64,000 bases of DNA, taken from positions 3,100,001-3,164,000 of the forward strand of contig NZ_JABRVS010000001.1 in the NCBI RefSeq assembly GCF_013248905.1. Reading direction: 5' to 3'. The position numbers and the translations under genes are program-made. Shown here in pieces: positions 18,839 to 28,767 of the stretch. A model generated the notes under the pieces. That model saw nothing but the letters and a program-made list of their open reading frames with translations, searched no databases and was not told the DNA's origin. Each line of letters starts with the position of its first letter. Within the stretch, counting starts at the first letter, position 1. The DNA is from Shewanella sp. VB17. Lineage in GTDB: Bacteria; Pseudomonadota; Gammaproteobacteria; Enterobacterales; Shewanellaceae.

Positions 18839-20266
18839 TCATGCAGGTAGTGAATTATGTTTAATATGAAATGATTTAGGCTGTGTCAGATAATCAAAGC
18901 CAAGCTTTGATAAAGTGCACCCTCGCCCGGATTGTTTGACGCCTGTCCAAGCCAAAGCAGGATCGAGGTAATCGCAACGGTTAAGGAAAAAAGTCCCCGT
19001 TTCAAGACGATCACCGAGCGCAATACCTAACTCCATGTCGCGAGTGAAAACACTGGCGGTTAAGCCAAAATCACTGTCGTTCATCAAGGCAATGGCTTCA
19101 TCATCACTTGCGACTTTCATGATCCCCACTACAGGCCCAAACGACTCTTGTGTCATGACCCGCATGGCGTGATCCACATGGGTGAGTATTTGTGGCGCAA
19201 GATAAGGGGTTCCCTGCTGACTCATGGGAAACAGGGCTTCATCGATATGGGCAACAGCCCCTTGTGCTAACGCCTCTTTTATCTGATCGCGCACAAAATC
19301 TGCCGCAGAGGTGCGAACCAAAGGGCCTAATGTGACATTGTGATCATCAGCACGCCCTAATTGATATTGCTTGGTTAAGGCCACCGCCTTAGCAACAAAC
19401 TCATCATACACCTGAGCTGCAACATAAATGCGCTCAATACCGCAGCAAGATTGACCCGAATTAAAAAAAGCGCCATCAACTAATGTCTCAACGGCCTTGT
19501 CTATATCGGCATCGGCGCGAACATAAGCAGGATCTTTGCCCCCCAGCTCCAAGCCTACACCAATAAAACGGCCACTCGCCGCTTGCTCGACCATTTTTCC
19601 ACCATATACTGATCCGGTAAATGCCACGTACGCGATTTGCTCATGTGCAATAAGCTTGGCGGTATTATCGTGATCGGTGTGAAGATATTGAAAGACCCCC
19701 TCTGGCAATCCTGCATCGTGAAACGCTTGATGCAAGCGCTCAGCACACAAAGGCGTTTGTGCTGAATGCTTAAGGATCACACAGTTGCCTGCCAATAAAG
19801 CAGGGATAATGGCGTTAATCGCGGTTAAAAAAGGGTAATTCCAAGGCGCTATCACCAATACTACCCCTAAAGGATCCCGCTTAATGTAACGGGTAAACCC
19901 CGCTTTTTCATCTAATTGAATGGGGGCCAATGCTTGCTCACAAATCTCAATCATGTATTCACTGCGCTCAGCCACGCCCGCCATCTCACCTGCGGTATAA
20001 CGTATTGGGCGTCCCATCATCCAACTCAGTTCACGGCCTATTTCTGCTTGATGACTCAATAGCTGTTCAATGGCTTTTTTACACAGAACTTTGCGTTGAG
20101 CAATAGATGTACGTCGCCAACTCTGCTCAGCGCCATCATAGGCAGCCACAGCCTGTTCAACACAGGATAACACTTGATGTTCATCTGCCAATGGACGGCT
20201 AACATACACTTTGCCGTCTATTGGTGAAATTGTATCCTGCATGTTTATTTTTGAAGATAATGCCAT
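18839..20266 (-). CDS. NAD(P)-dependent aldehyde dehydrogenase
   Basis: The product is 475 residues from the ATG at 20266, chosen for the GGAGTGG site ahead of it. The longer frame begins at an unsupported GTG. The ALDH fold shows APWNYPF, the glutamate motif LELGGKDP and the catalytic Cys in NSGQSCCGIERIY. It would oxidise the gamma-glutamyl aldehyde made by the alcohol dehydrogenase to the acid. Its stop overlaps the upstream in-frame ATG of the alcohol dehydrogenase gene, so they are translationally close. The ligase gene lies just upstream. Confidence 0.9.
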   Translation of the reverse strand: MALSSKINMQDTISPIDGKVYVSRPLADEHQVLSCVEQAVAAYDGAEQSWRRTSIAQRKVLCKKAIEQLLSHQAEIGRELSWMMGRPIRYTAGEMAGVAERSEYMIEICEQALAPIQLDEKAGFTRYIKRDPLGVVLVIAPWNYPFLTAINAIIPALLAGNCVILKHSAQTPLCAERLHQAFHDAGLPEGVFQYLHTDHDNTAKLIAHEQIAYVAFTGSVYGGKMVEQAASGRFIGVGLELGGKDPAYVRADADIDKAVETLVDGAFFNSGQSCCGIERIYVAAQVYDEFVAKAVALTKQYQLGRADDHNVTLGPLVRTSAADFVRDQIKEALAQGAVAHIDEALFPMSQQGTPYLAPQILTHVDHAMRVMTQESFGPVVGIMKVASDDEAIALMNDSDFGLTASVFTRDMELGIALGDRLETGTFFLNRCDYLDPALAWTGVKQSGRGCTLSKLGFDYLTQPKSFHIKHNSLPA

Positions 20267-20321
20267 AAATAAATCCACTCCATTGAGTACTACCACTTAA
20301 GCGTAAACACCCGCTTATTGA

Positions 20322-21689
20322 CTAAATAATTTCGAAATAACGCGCCATTTCCCAATCGGTCACATGGCGTCTAAACTCACGCTCTTCCCATTCACGGCTG
20401 ATGGCGTAATGCGCAACAAAGGTTTCGCCAAAACAGCTTATTGCCGCTTGAGATTGCTTAAATTGTTGCGCCGCATCCCATAATGTCACTGGCAGCGCCA
20501 ATGCAACATCATGGGTCTGTTCATAGGCATTGCCTTTAACCTGATCGTGAGGCTCTAATTCATGCTCGATACCATAAAGACCACTGGCAAGCGCGGCCGC
20601 CAATGCCAAATAAGGATTAGCATCTGCGGCGCCTAATCGATACTCTACCCGTTGCGACTTTGCTGAGCCTGGGATCACTCTCAACGCAGTGGTTCGATTC
20701 TCAACACCCCAGGTCGCATCCGTTGGCGCCCAAAAACCCGGAACCATACGAGAATAACTGTTAATGGTTGGGGCTATCATGCACAAAAATTCAGGCATTA
20801 ACGCTTGCTGTCCTGCCAAAAAGTGTCTTTGTAACTTGCTCATGTTGTGAGTTTGACTGGGATCATGAAACGCAGAGCTGCCATCTTTGTTATGCAACGA
20901 CAGATGTATATGACCACTTTGCCCAGGATAATCACCCGACCATTTCGCCATAAAGGTCGCCATTAAATTGCGTTTTTGTGCCAACACCTTCATAAAAGTT
21001 TTAAACAGCGCGCCTTTATCGGCTGCCGCTTCAGCACTATCGACAGCAAGCGCCGCTTCAATAACACCAGGGCCAGTTTCAGAATGCAGGCCTTCAATAG
21101 GAAAATCCATCAATTCAGACATGGATAAAATATCTTGATACAGATCTGAATGCACAGAATTACGGATCATCGAATAACCAAACCAATCTGGGGTAATCGT
21201 CTGGAGATCACGATAATTTTTGTCTCGAATGGATTGAGGGGTTTCGTTAAACAAAAAAAACTCATACTCCAGCGCTGCTAATACGTTAAAACCCATCTTA
21301 TCTGCTTTATCGATGACTCGTCTGAGTGTTCCTCGCGGGCAAACTGCTTCCGCCTCATCGGAAAATTCGGCGAGAAACAGCAACATCCCTTCTTCACCTA
21401 TCACGTCGCGACATGTATGAGGCAAAATTTTCACTGGCGCATCTGGATACCCCGTATGCCAACCAGTATATTTGGCATTATCGTACAGCTGATCTTTCAC
21501 ATCCCAGCCCAGTACTACATCACAAAAGGCAAACCCTTTTTCTAATGAAGCAAAAAACTTTGACTTAGACATATACTTGCCGCGCATCACACCATCGTTA
21601 TCAAACAGGCCAACCTTAATGTGGCTTAGTCCTCGCTCTTCAATGATGGCAATAGCATCGGCAATACTGCTTACTTGTCTTGCTTCCAT
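20322..21689 (-). CDS. Glutamine-synthetase-like gamma-glutamyl-amine ligase
   Basis: The product is 455 residues with a full GS-type catalytic domain: the ATP/metal glutamates in LEYEFFLF and SETGPGVIEAAL, the histidine in SGHIHLSLH and the NRTTALRVI segment. It belongs to the GlnA3/4-PuuA-IpuC group that ligates glutamate to an amine using ATP, not to housekeeping GlnA. GGTAGGG lies upstream of the ATG. With an ethanolamine-type permease and an alcohol dehydrogenase in the same operon, gamma-glutamylethanolamide synthesis is the most likely reaction. Putrescine or alaninol are alternatives. Confidence 0.88.
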   Translation of the reverse strand: MEARQVSSIADAIAIIEERGLSHIKVGLFDNDGVMRGKYMSKSKFFASLEKGFAFCDVVLGWDVKDQLYDNAKYTGWHTGYPDAPVKILPHTCRDVIGEEGMLLFLAEFSDEAEAVCPRGTLRRVIDKADKMGFNVLAALEYEFFLFNETPQSIRDKNYRDLQTITPDWFGYSMIRNSVHSDLYQDILSMSELMDFPIEGLHSETGPGVIEAALAVDSAEAAADKGALFKTFMKVLAQKRNLMATFMAKWSGDYPGQSGHIHLSLHNKDGSSAFHDPSQTHNMSKLQRHFLAGQQALMPEFLCMIAPTINSYSRMVPGFWAPTDATWGVENRTTALRVIPGSAKSQRVEYRLGAADANPYLALAAALASGLYGIEHELEPHDQVKGNAYEQTHDVALALPVTLWDAAQQFKQSQAAISCFGETFVAHYAISREWEEREFRRHVTDWEMARYFEII

Positions 21690-21828
21690 ATTCGCCCTAC
21701 CTTCTCTTTGATCTCAGTAATATATTGCTATGTAATTGTTGAGTTGAATCGCTCAATAAATAAGTCACCAGAATGAATTGCCAGATAACCGCAGTGAACT
21801 GGCAAGTATTGACCATGGTACAGTCAGG

Positions 21829-23289
21829 TTAATGAAGCTCAGACTCCGCTGATGCGATCATGTCGAACTCCTCTTCCGGCGCCGAAGCCACCAATCTATG
21901 GCGACTGTAAAGAACAAAATAGGTCACCATGATCAAATAAAACAGCGCTGACCATATCGCTGCCTGTAAACTCACCACAAAAGTCGATGCGAGTGCGATT
22001 AAAGAAAGTGCTAAAGCAATAGATGAAGTCAATATGCCACCCGGTGTTTTATAGGGACGTTCAAGATTGGGCTCTTTTTTGCGTAAGATAATATGTGACA
22101 ACGTCATCATGGCGTAAGAAATCGTGGCGCCAAACACTGCCATGGTGATCATCAAGTCACCTTCACCAGTTAGTGATAGCAAGAAACCTAATATTCCTGG
22201 CACAATTAAGGCCCAAACAGGCACTTTACGTTGACCTGACAAGGAGAGAAAACGCGGTAAATAACCGGCACGAGATAGCGCAAAAACTTGACGGGAATAA
22301 GCGTAAATAATCGAGAAAAAACTCGCAATTAAGCCAAATAAGCCAACGATATTAACAAACTTAGCCGCCAGTGAATCGACGCCATACACTGACTGTAATG
22401 CGCCAACTAACGGCGCTCCATGAGTTTTCATTGCCTCAGCGCCAGCCCCTCCAGGCACCAGCAACAACACCGCTGCAGCGAAGACAATCAGTACCAGCAT
22501 GGAAGCAATAATGCCTCTTGGCATATCTTTAGCCGGGTTACTGGCCTCTTCGGCCGCTAATGGTACCCCTTCTACCGCAAGAAACAGCCACATAGCAAAT
22601 GGTAGTGCAGCCCAGATCCCCATATACCCTTCGGGAAGAAAACGACTTGAGCCGGCAACATCGGGATTAGCAGCAATATCAAACAAGTTAGCAGAATCAA
22701 AATGTGGCACCATACCGACCACAAAAACACCGATAGCAATCACAGCCAGTAACGTGATCCCCATCATGATTTTTAATGCTTCTCCCGCGCCCCATAGATG
22801 CAAACCAATAAACACCGCATAGAATGCGGCATACACAATAGGCCCATCGATGCCAACCAGCTCATGCACATATCCGCCAATAAAAATGGCAATGGCGGCA
22901 GGGGCAATCGCGTATTCCAGTAAAATGGCCGTCCCGGTTAAAAATCCACCCCACGGCCCCATCGCGCGGCGTGCAAAACTGTATCCTCCCCCCGCCGTCG
23001 GCAATGACGATGACATTTCAGCGAGACTTAATACCAGACAGATATACATTAACCCCATGATCAGCGTCGCAATGAGCATGCCGCCAAAGCCACCGAGTTC
23101 AAGACCAAAGTTCCATCCGGCAAAATCACCCGAGATAACATAAGAGATCCCTAGGCTGGCCAAAAGTACCCATCCTGCAACCCCTTTTTTAAGTTGACGT
23201 TGGTTCATGTATTCATCTGAAACGGCCTTGTACTTGATGCTTTTATTTTTTATTTTAGGTGCATGGTGTGGCTTTGATACGTGTGACAT
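21829..23289 (-). CDS. eat: Ethanolamine-type APC permease
   Basis: The product is 486 residues with twelve predicted membrane helices, in the amino acid-polyamine-organocation superfamily. The N-terminal half (RQLKKGVAGWVLLASLG, SGDFAGWNFGLELGG, TAGGGYSFARRAMGP) closely resembles the ethanolamine permease subfamily. The sequence ends in a short hydrophilic tail rich in Glu. It is the first gene of the operon; the ligase follows after 139 nt. It probably brings the amine substrate into the cell. The assignment to ethanolamine rests on subfamily resemblance only. Confidence 0.85.
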   Translation of the reverse strand: MSHVSKPHHAPKIKNKSIKYKAVSDEYMNQRQLKKGVAGWVLLASLGISYVISGDFAGWNFGLELGGFGGMLIATLIMGLMYICLVLSLAEMSSSLPTAGGGYSFARRAMGPWGGFLTGTAILLEYAIAPAAIAIFIGGYVHELVGIDGPIVYAAFYAVFIGLHLWGAGEALKIMMGITLLAVIAIGVFVVGMVPHFDSANLFDIAANPDVAGSSRFLPEGYMGIWAALPFAMWLFLAVEGVPLAAEEASNPAKDMPRGIIASMLVLIVFAAAVLLLVPGGAGAEAMKTHGAPLVGALQSVYGVDSLAAKFVNIVGLFGLIASFFSIIYAYSRQVFALSRAGYLPRFLSLSGQRKVPVWALIVPGILGFLLSLTGEGDLMITMAVFGATISYAMMTLSHIILRKKEPNLERPYKTPGGILTSSIALALSLIALASTFVVSLQAAIWSALFYLIMVTYFVLYSRHRLVASAPEEEFDMIASAESELH

Positions 23290-23783
23290 GACATTTCCCT
23301 TTATCTTGATTGACGAAATGATCCCATTAATTCGCTATTAATGAATGCCTGACAGAATTTAATCCGTCCAATGCCTTAACAGCAAAAACAATCATGTGTA
23401 TTAACCTGCCGTATCAACATTCTGAATACTAAAGGAGAGAGTTAACCGATATCGGTAGTCGATACTGATCAAGCCAAATCATGAGCAGACATGTCATGAG
23501 AAACCGCAAGTGAGAACATGACCAATCTTAAAGTTGTAGCAACATAAATACAACATATAAAACCACCTATTATTACATCAGGTGGATTATCCAAAAAATG
23601 AGTTCAATTCAGATAAATATACTGGTGACATAGTAAACAATATCGGCCAACATAGACGCAGAGACTCATCTTTACCTTATGTCATTTTGGTTCAGCCGCG
23701 AGCAAGCATTAATGGGCTATAAAATAGTCTATGTGCGCGGTGTGTTTGACATTAATAGACATCAAAATTTTACGGAGCAATAG
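23290..23783. other. Divergent gap between permease and ndh
   Basis: No gene is seen in 494 bp. The region should hold the promoter of the catabolic operon and that of ndh. A perfect 12-bp palindrome ACCGATATCGGT lies at 23445-23456, about 155 nt before the permease start, and could be an operator. No regulator gene is linked to the operon. Confidence 0.4.
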
Positions 23784-25085
23784 ATGAACGCAACAGGCCC
23801 TAAGATCGTTATCGTCGGTGGTGGTGCAGGTGGATTAGAACTGGCCACTCAACTTGGACATAAGTTAGGCAGAAAACAACGGGCTCAAATCGTGCTGGTT
23901 GATAGAAATCGCACCCACATCTGGAAACCTCTGCTTCATGAGGTCGCCACTGGATCGTTAGATTCTGATCTTGATGGTGTGGTTTACTCTGCTCATTCAG
24001 CCAAACATGGTTATCAGTTTCAATTAGGTACTTTCTGTGGCTTAGATCCCAACACCAAACAGATCACCATGGCCCCCATTACCGATGATACTGGTAATAA
24101 CATATTGCCAGAGCGGCAGATCTCCTATGATAGACTGGTGATAGCTGTGGGCAGCGTCAGCAATGACTTCAATACACCAGGGGTTAAAAAGAACTGCTTT
24201 TTTCTTGACTCACACCAGCAGGCAAACCGATTTCACAATGCACTGCTTGACAGTTTTACGCGGATTCATCAATCAGAATCAATTAATCAACTCAATATTG
24301 CCATTGTCGGCGGAGGCGCCACTGGGGTCGAGTTGTCTGCAGAACTTTATCACGTCACCCAAATGCTCAAAATCTACGGATTGAGTAAAATGACCGCAGA
24401 AAAACTCAACATTCACCTCATTGAAGCCGGTCCACGCATTCTCCCTGCACTGCCCGAACGCATTGCCACATCAGCCAGACGTGAGCTCACAACACTTGGG
24501 GTTAACGTGATGGAAAATACCCGGATAAGTGAAGCCACTCCCACGGGGTTTATGACCGCTGAAGGTCAGCTCATTGATGCTCATTTGATGTTGTGGGCAG
24601 CTGGGGTTAAAGCACCTGATTTTATCAAATCGCTGGATTTTTTTGAGCTTAATCGCGCCAATCAAATCATGGTAAAACCCAGCTTAATCAGTACCATTGA
24701 TGAAGCTATTTATGTGATAGGTGATTGCTGTGCTTGCCAACAACCCGATGGCAGCTTTGTGCCCCCAAGGGCACAATCGGCTCATCAGATGGCTGAATGT
24801 GTTGAAAAAAACCTTATCCATGAACTCAATGGTGAGCCTCGCCAAGCCTACACGTATGTCGATCATGGCTCCTTAGTCAACCTGTCACGTTACAGTACCG
24901 TGGGCAGCTTGATGGGCAATTTGACTAAAAGCAGCATGTTCATCGAAGGAAAAATAGCCCGACTGGTGTATGTTTCTTTATATCGTATGCATCAAAGGGC
25001 GATACACGGCAGTCTGAAAACGTTTGGCTTATGGTTTGCGGAAAAAGTCTTACGAGTCGTCAGACCCAGAATGAAGCTACACTAA
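23784..25085 (+). CDS. ndh: Type II NADH dehydrogenase
   Basis: The product is 433 residues. It has two dinucleotide folds: FAD at IVIVGGGAGGLELATQLG (residues 9-26) and NADH at IAIVGGGATGVELSAEL (about 172-188). The APQ-like quinone-side motif appears as PPRAQSAHQMAE. This matches Ndh-2, a peripheral inner-membrane enzyme passing electrons from NADH to quinone without pumping. A CGGAG site precedes the ATG. It is monocistronic and is followed by a hairpin. Confidence 0.88.
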   Translation: MNATGPKIVIVGGGAGGLELATQLGHKLGRKQRAQIVLVDRNRTHIWKPLLHEVATGSLDSDLDGVVYSAHSAKHGYQFQLGTFCGLDPNTKQITMAPITDDTGNNILPERQISYDRLVIAVGSVSNDFNTPGVKKNCFFLDSHQQANRFHNALLDSFTRIHQSESINQLNIAIVGGGATGVELSAELYHVTQMLKIYGLSKMTAEKLNIHLIEAGPRILPALPERIATSARRELTTLGVNVMENTRISEATPTGFMTAEGQLIDAHLMLWAAGVKAPDFIKSLDFFELNRANQIMVKPSLISTIDEAIYVIGDCCACQQPDGSFVPPRAQSAHQMAECVEKNLIHELNGEPRQAYTYVDHGSLVNLSRYSTVGSLMGNLTKSSMFIEGKIARLVYVSLYRMHQRAIHGSLKTFGLWFAEKVLRVVRPRMKLH

Positions 25086-25110
25086 GCCAGCGTTAAGCAC
25101 CTTTTTCAAA

Positions 25111-25134
25111 AGATAAAGCAATAGGGCTTTATCT
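25111..25134. terminator. Bidirectional hairpin between ndh and HD gene
   Basis: AGATAAAGC (25111-25119) pairs perfectly with GCTTTATCT (25126-25134) around a 6-nt loop. It lies between convergent stops and can end both transcripts. Confidence 0.7.
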
Positions 25135-25135
25135 G

Positions 25136-25714
25136 TTATCTTAATATGCCATTCGTCATCGCCTTTTCAAGCTTTAGCTCCAATGTTGACCATAGTGACT
25201 CACTGCCTTGAGCGATACGGCTATTGACACTAAAAATCTGTTCTTTGGTAATGTGATTATCGCGCCAACTGTGACCATCACCATGTAAGTTGTGTAATAA
25301 CGGTGGTAGCCTATCAATGGCTTTAGCGTAGGCAGACTCTGCACTTTCCCCAAGCTCAAACTCATACCAAAGCGCTAGATATTCTTCAGCCTGATCTTGG
25401 GGCAAAATGGCCAATAGCCGCTTAAGGCCTGCCGCTTCTTTATCTTTTATTGCCTGTGTTTCACTCGCATAAATAATAGTATCCCCAGCATCAATTTCAC
25501 CTAAATCATGAATCAGCAGCATCTTGATGACGCGATCAATATCAACCTCTTCATTGGCATGATCTTTTAGCATCAAGGCGGCCAAACACACATGCCAGCT
25601 GTGCTCTGCAGCGTTTTCATACCGCGTTAACCCCACAGGGCGCGTCTTACGTTTAACATCTTTTAATTTTTCAATTTCAATAATAAATGACAGTACTTTT
25701 TCAATGGGATCCAT
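25136..25714 (-). CDS. HD-domain hydrolase
   Basis: The product is 192 residues. The metal-binding HD pattern is intact: His in AAEHSWHVCLAAL, His-Asp in LLIHDLGEIDAGDT, and a later Asp in AKAIDRLPPLLHN. The length and order match the HDDC2/YfbR-like group, which includes 5'-deoxynucleotidases. The substrate here is not known. It starts 10 nt downstream of the helicase gene on the same strand, so the two are probably co-transcribed. Confidence 0.82.
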   Translation of the reverse strand: MDPIEKVLSFIIEIEKLKDVKRKTRPVGLTRYENAAEHSWHVCLAALMLKDHANEEVDIDRVIKMLLIHDLGEIDAGDTIIYASETQAIKDKEAAGLKRLLAILPQDQAEEYLALWYEFELGESAESAYAKAIDRLPPLLHNLHGDGHSWRDNHITKEQIFSVNSRIAQGSESLWSTLELKLEKAMTNGILR

Positions 25715-25724
25715 ATTTTTCCTA

Positions 25725-27660
25725 CTAGGTTATTTTTGCTAAAAAAGACACCACTTTATCCATATCTCGGGTGCGTGCCATCGGCGGAAGCGAACTCAAA
25801 AAAGCCTGTCCATAGGCGCGATTAACAATGCGATTATCACATAAAATCAGCACCCCTTTGTCCTTTTCATCACGGATCAAACGGCCCACCCCTTGATTGA
25901 GTGACATCACCGCTTGTGGCAAAGACAAGGCCATAAAAGGATCTTTACCTTCACGGCTGAGGCTGTCCGCTCGGGCGCGATATAAATTATCGTCCGGTGA
26001 CACAAAAGGCAGTTTATCGATAATCACACAGCTCAATAGCTTGCCGCGCACATCAACCCCTTCCCAGAACGCGCCGGTCCCCAACAACACCCCATTGCCT
26101 AGCTGACGAAACTTCTGTAACAGACTCTGCTTACTGCCTTGACCTTGCACCAATAACGGATATTGCACTCGTCGACTGAGCACACTGGCCACTGCATTCA
26201 TCATTCGATGGCTGGTGAACAAGATAAAAGTGCGCCCTTGTGCGGCATTAATGGCTTGGGTAGCAATCGCCACCAAATCGCTTACCGCTGAATCTTGCAC
26301 ACTCACCCGCGATAAATGCCTAGGCACGCATAAAAGAGCATGGTTAGCGTAATCAAATGGGCTGTCTAATATCAGCTTTTTAGCACAATCTATGCCTAAG
26401 CTCTGGGTAAATAAGCCTAGATCTCGATTAATTTGCAAGGTTGCAGACGTGAAAATCCAACAAGTACGAGCATCAAACAAACGCTCACACTCACGAGCCA
26501 CATGAATAGGAGAGATCCTCAGGGTCAAATATCGATAGCCGAGATCTAACGTGTAAGCAGCTTGATCATTATCACAGAGAAAAAACTGCGTTAACTTATG
26601 AATGTGATCCGCTAACGTGTCAATCGCAACGTCCAGCGCCTCACTTCGCCCAATATGCGCTTGCAGTAAACTCGCTAGCCCCTTAAGCTCAGTCAGCAAT
26701 GCCCATGAGCCGACTGCAATGTGCTGCTCCCCCATCAACCGCCGCCAATCGGTCTCATCATGTTCAAACACTTGCTGATGCCAATCATGCAAGCGGCCGA
26801 TGCAACTGGATGTGAGTACATCTATCTGAGCTGAATCCCTCAGCTGATGTCGATAAATATCAATGATCTCATTAAGCAACTCAGTCAAACCACGACTTGA
26901 GATCCGCTGACCAAAGTAAGTGACCGCAATATCTGGCAGCAGGTGCGCCTCATCAAATATCACCACATCAGCATCGGGCAATAGCTCGGCAAAGCCGGTT
27001 TCTTTGAGAATTCTATCCGCAAAAAACACATGATGATTGACCACAATAATCTTAGCATCCTTAGCTTTACTGCGGGCTTTACGGGTGAAGCAATCCTCAT
27101 AGTGAGTGCATTTTTTACCCGTGCATTGCTCACGTCTACTGGCAATAAATGGCAATGCATTCGAATTTTCAGCAACCGATGTTAAGCCGCCTAAATCCCC
27201 GTCACTTGTCTGACCTGCCCATTGGTTTATTTTGAGCAGATCGTCCAGCACTTTAGGATCCAGTGAATCACAACCTTGCAGTTGTTTCTCTAATAAATCT
27301 TGGCACAAATAATTATTGCGCCCTTTTAACAAGGCCACTTTGGGTGTCAGATCGAACATCGATAACAGCGCTGGAAGATCTTGATAAAACAACTGTTCTT
27401 GCAGATTTTTACTGCCTGTACTGACAATGATCTGCTGACCACTTAACAGCGCTGGGATAAGATAAGCAAACGTTTTGCCCACCCCCCGTCCCCGCCTCAA
27501 CCACCAGGTTAGTCTGCTCAGCAACGGCTTCACACACCGCTTTGGCCATGGTGATCTGCACTTGCCTAGCCTGATAACCGTTAATATGACGCGCCAGCAC
27601 ACCATATTCGTTAAAAGCGGCAAGGCTAGCAGCCGTTAATTTATCCGTCAGGGCAGTCAC
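25725..27660 (-). pseudogene. yoaA: YoaA/DinG-type helicase, frameshifted in Walker A
   Basis: Two overlapping frames together encode one XPD-like superfamily 2 helicase of about 645 residues. The N-terminal part is read from a GTG at 27660 (VTALTDKLTAASLAAFNEYG) to EAGTG. The rest continues in the next frame from GVGKTFAYLIPALL. Removing one G from the G6 run at 27482-27487 joins them into EAGTGVGKTFAYL, a perfect Walker A. The remaining protein is intact, with the iron-sulphur cysteines (CTGKKCTHYEDC), DEAH in VVIFDEAHLLPD and motif VI GVGRLIRDEKD. YoaA helps replication-fork repair. Either the gene is broken or the base is a homopolymer sequencing error. Confidence 0.85.
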
Positions 27661-27838
27661 AAGGATCTCTAAAAGAAGCAAGGGGATGAATGGCTGCTAT
27701 TATCCTTGTTTACTCAGCTTGTTCAAGTCCAATCCTTCCAGTGTTTTTCAAGGTACTTAACACCCTCCGTTGACCGCATGTTATCGGCCCGGTAACGATT
27801 CTGGTACAAGGGCCATTTGTCTTCAACACCGGTTTACG

Positions 27839-27906
27839 GGCATTTCCTCTCATAAAGAGACTTGTTAAGCCATATATATGGCAGCACTATCGCTTAAAGC
27901 GAAAAA
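27839..27906. repeat. Direct repeat copy A (about 68 bp)
   Basis: The segment shares GACTTGTTAAGCC, TATATATGGCAG and a terminal CGCTTAAAGCG-type hairpin with 30551-30620. By eye, identity is about three in four bases. Copy B lies inside the right end of the IS110-type element, so copy A may be the remnant of a second such end. Confidence 0.6.
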
Positions 27907-28121
27907 TTGTTGGCTAAAATAGGCGAGGAACGAACAAAAGCCAATTGTTTGTTGTCCGTTTAAGCAACTTTTCATGTAATCCTGCTGATATTTGTATCGC
28001 AATGTTAAGAAAATAACAAAATTACCAATACCTTAAACTATTGATTTACTTGTTATACATCCCCCTCATCAACCTCCTTATATTTAACGTCTTCCCTTTG
28101 ACACTTAACGCGAACAGAGCT

Positions 28122-28146
28122 AATCATGACGCTAGGCGCCATGATT
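28122..28146 (-). terminator. Hairpin downstream of immunity gene
   Basis: AATCATGACGC (28122-28132) and GCGCCATGATT (28136-28146) form an 11-bp stem with one mismatch and a 3-nt loop. It lies about 90 nt beyond the stop of the 28235-28762 gene and has no clear T-run, so its terminator role is tentative. Confidence 0.35.
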
Positions 28147-28234
28147 GTGTTTGCTGTTTGCTTTTTATTAAGAGACCCTTATTTACTGATATTTTGCATC
28201 AATTTATTGTGGCTAGCACAGTTAATCTGATGCA

Positions 28235-28762
28235 TTAATCCTTGATAATAATTGCCGAATTCCAAGGTGTTAATTTTTTTGTAAAATGATCACCAAAATG
28301 AAGCAGCTGGCCGATTTGTGGAGCTTGATAGTTAGGCAGCTCCTCATTGGGGAAAATACGATCCCAGATTTGCACTTTAACCAACAGCTTTAGCATGTCA
28401 ATATGGTAAAACTCATCCCTGACGGTGAATAAGTTAAACTCATCACTGAAATATTCTTCCCAGTTGCGTATGGCAACATCACTAAAGCCATAATCATTAT
28501 CGTATTGTCGGCCCAATTCATCTTGGTTCAATGCCTGCCAAAAACAGGCATCGAGATCATAGGCGGCGATGATTTCCAGTTTTAATTGATGGATATCGAC
28601 ATTAAAATATTTTGAATCAAATCCTGCAAACATTTCTATAACGTATTCAGTTAAGATGCCGTATTCATATTCACTTTTATCATCACCAGTATCACCATAG
28701 TCTCCATTAGGTGCCATATAATTACAGAGTGTTTTTGTAAAGTTAACCAGTTTTTTAGTCAT
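28235..28762 (-). CDS. Putative immunity protein for adjacent toxin tail
   Basis: The product is 175 residues, acidic and mostly helical, with no signal peptide or membrane segment (MTKKLVNFTKTLCNYM, then Asp/Glu-rich). It starts 5 nt after the stop of the toxin-tail frame. A truncated paralogue follows the second copy of the same toxin tail at 31431-31574. Two independent pairings of this protein with the same toxin end are good evidence for an immunity role. I cannot name the Imm family. Such proteins are cytoplasmic and bind the cognate toxin domain. Confidence 0.62.
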   Translation of the reverse strand: MTKKLVNFTKTLCNYMAPNGDYGDTGDDKSEYEYGILTEYVIEMFAGFDSKYFNVDIHQLKLEIIAAYDLDACFWQALNQDELGRQYDNDYGFSDVAIRNWEEYFSDEFNLFTVRDEFYHIDMLKLLVKVQIWDRIFPNEELPNYQAPQIGQLLHFGDHFTKKLTPWNSAIIIKD

Positions 28763-28767
28763 GATAC

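Larger units (their letters stand above)
27661..28234. other. Boundary of core genome and accessory region
   Basis: No supported gene lies in these 574 bp. They contain a 68-bp element also found at 30551-30620 and a hairpin downstream of the immunity gene. The helicase promoter must lie at the left edge. The rest resembles decayed intergenic DNA. Confidence 0.4.

Noticed and set aside
20322..23289. Putrescine (Puu) operon
   Set aside because: There is no PuuB amine oxidase, the amidotransferase belongs to a different branch and an alcohol dehydrogenase is present; an amino-alcohol route fits better.
27839..27960. Integron attC site
   Set aside because: GTTAAGCC-like words suggested it, but no pair of attC core sites (GTTRRRY and its complement) with the right spacing or an integrase was found.
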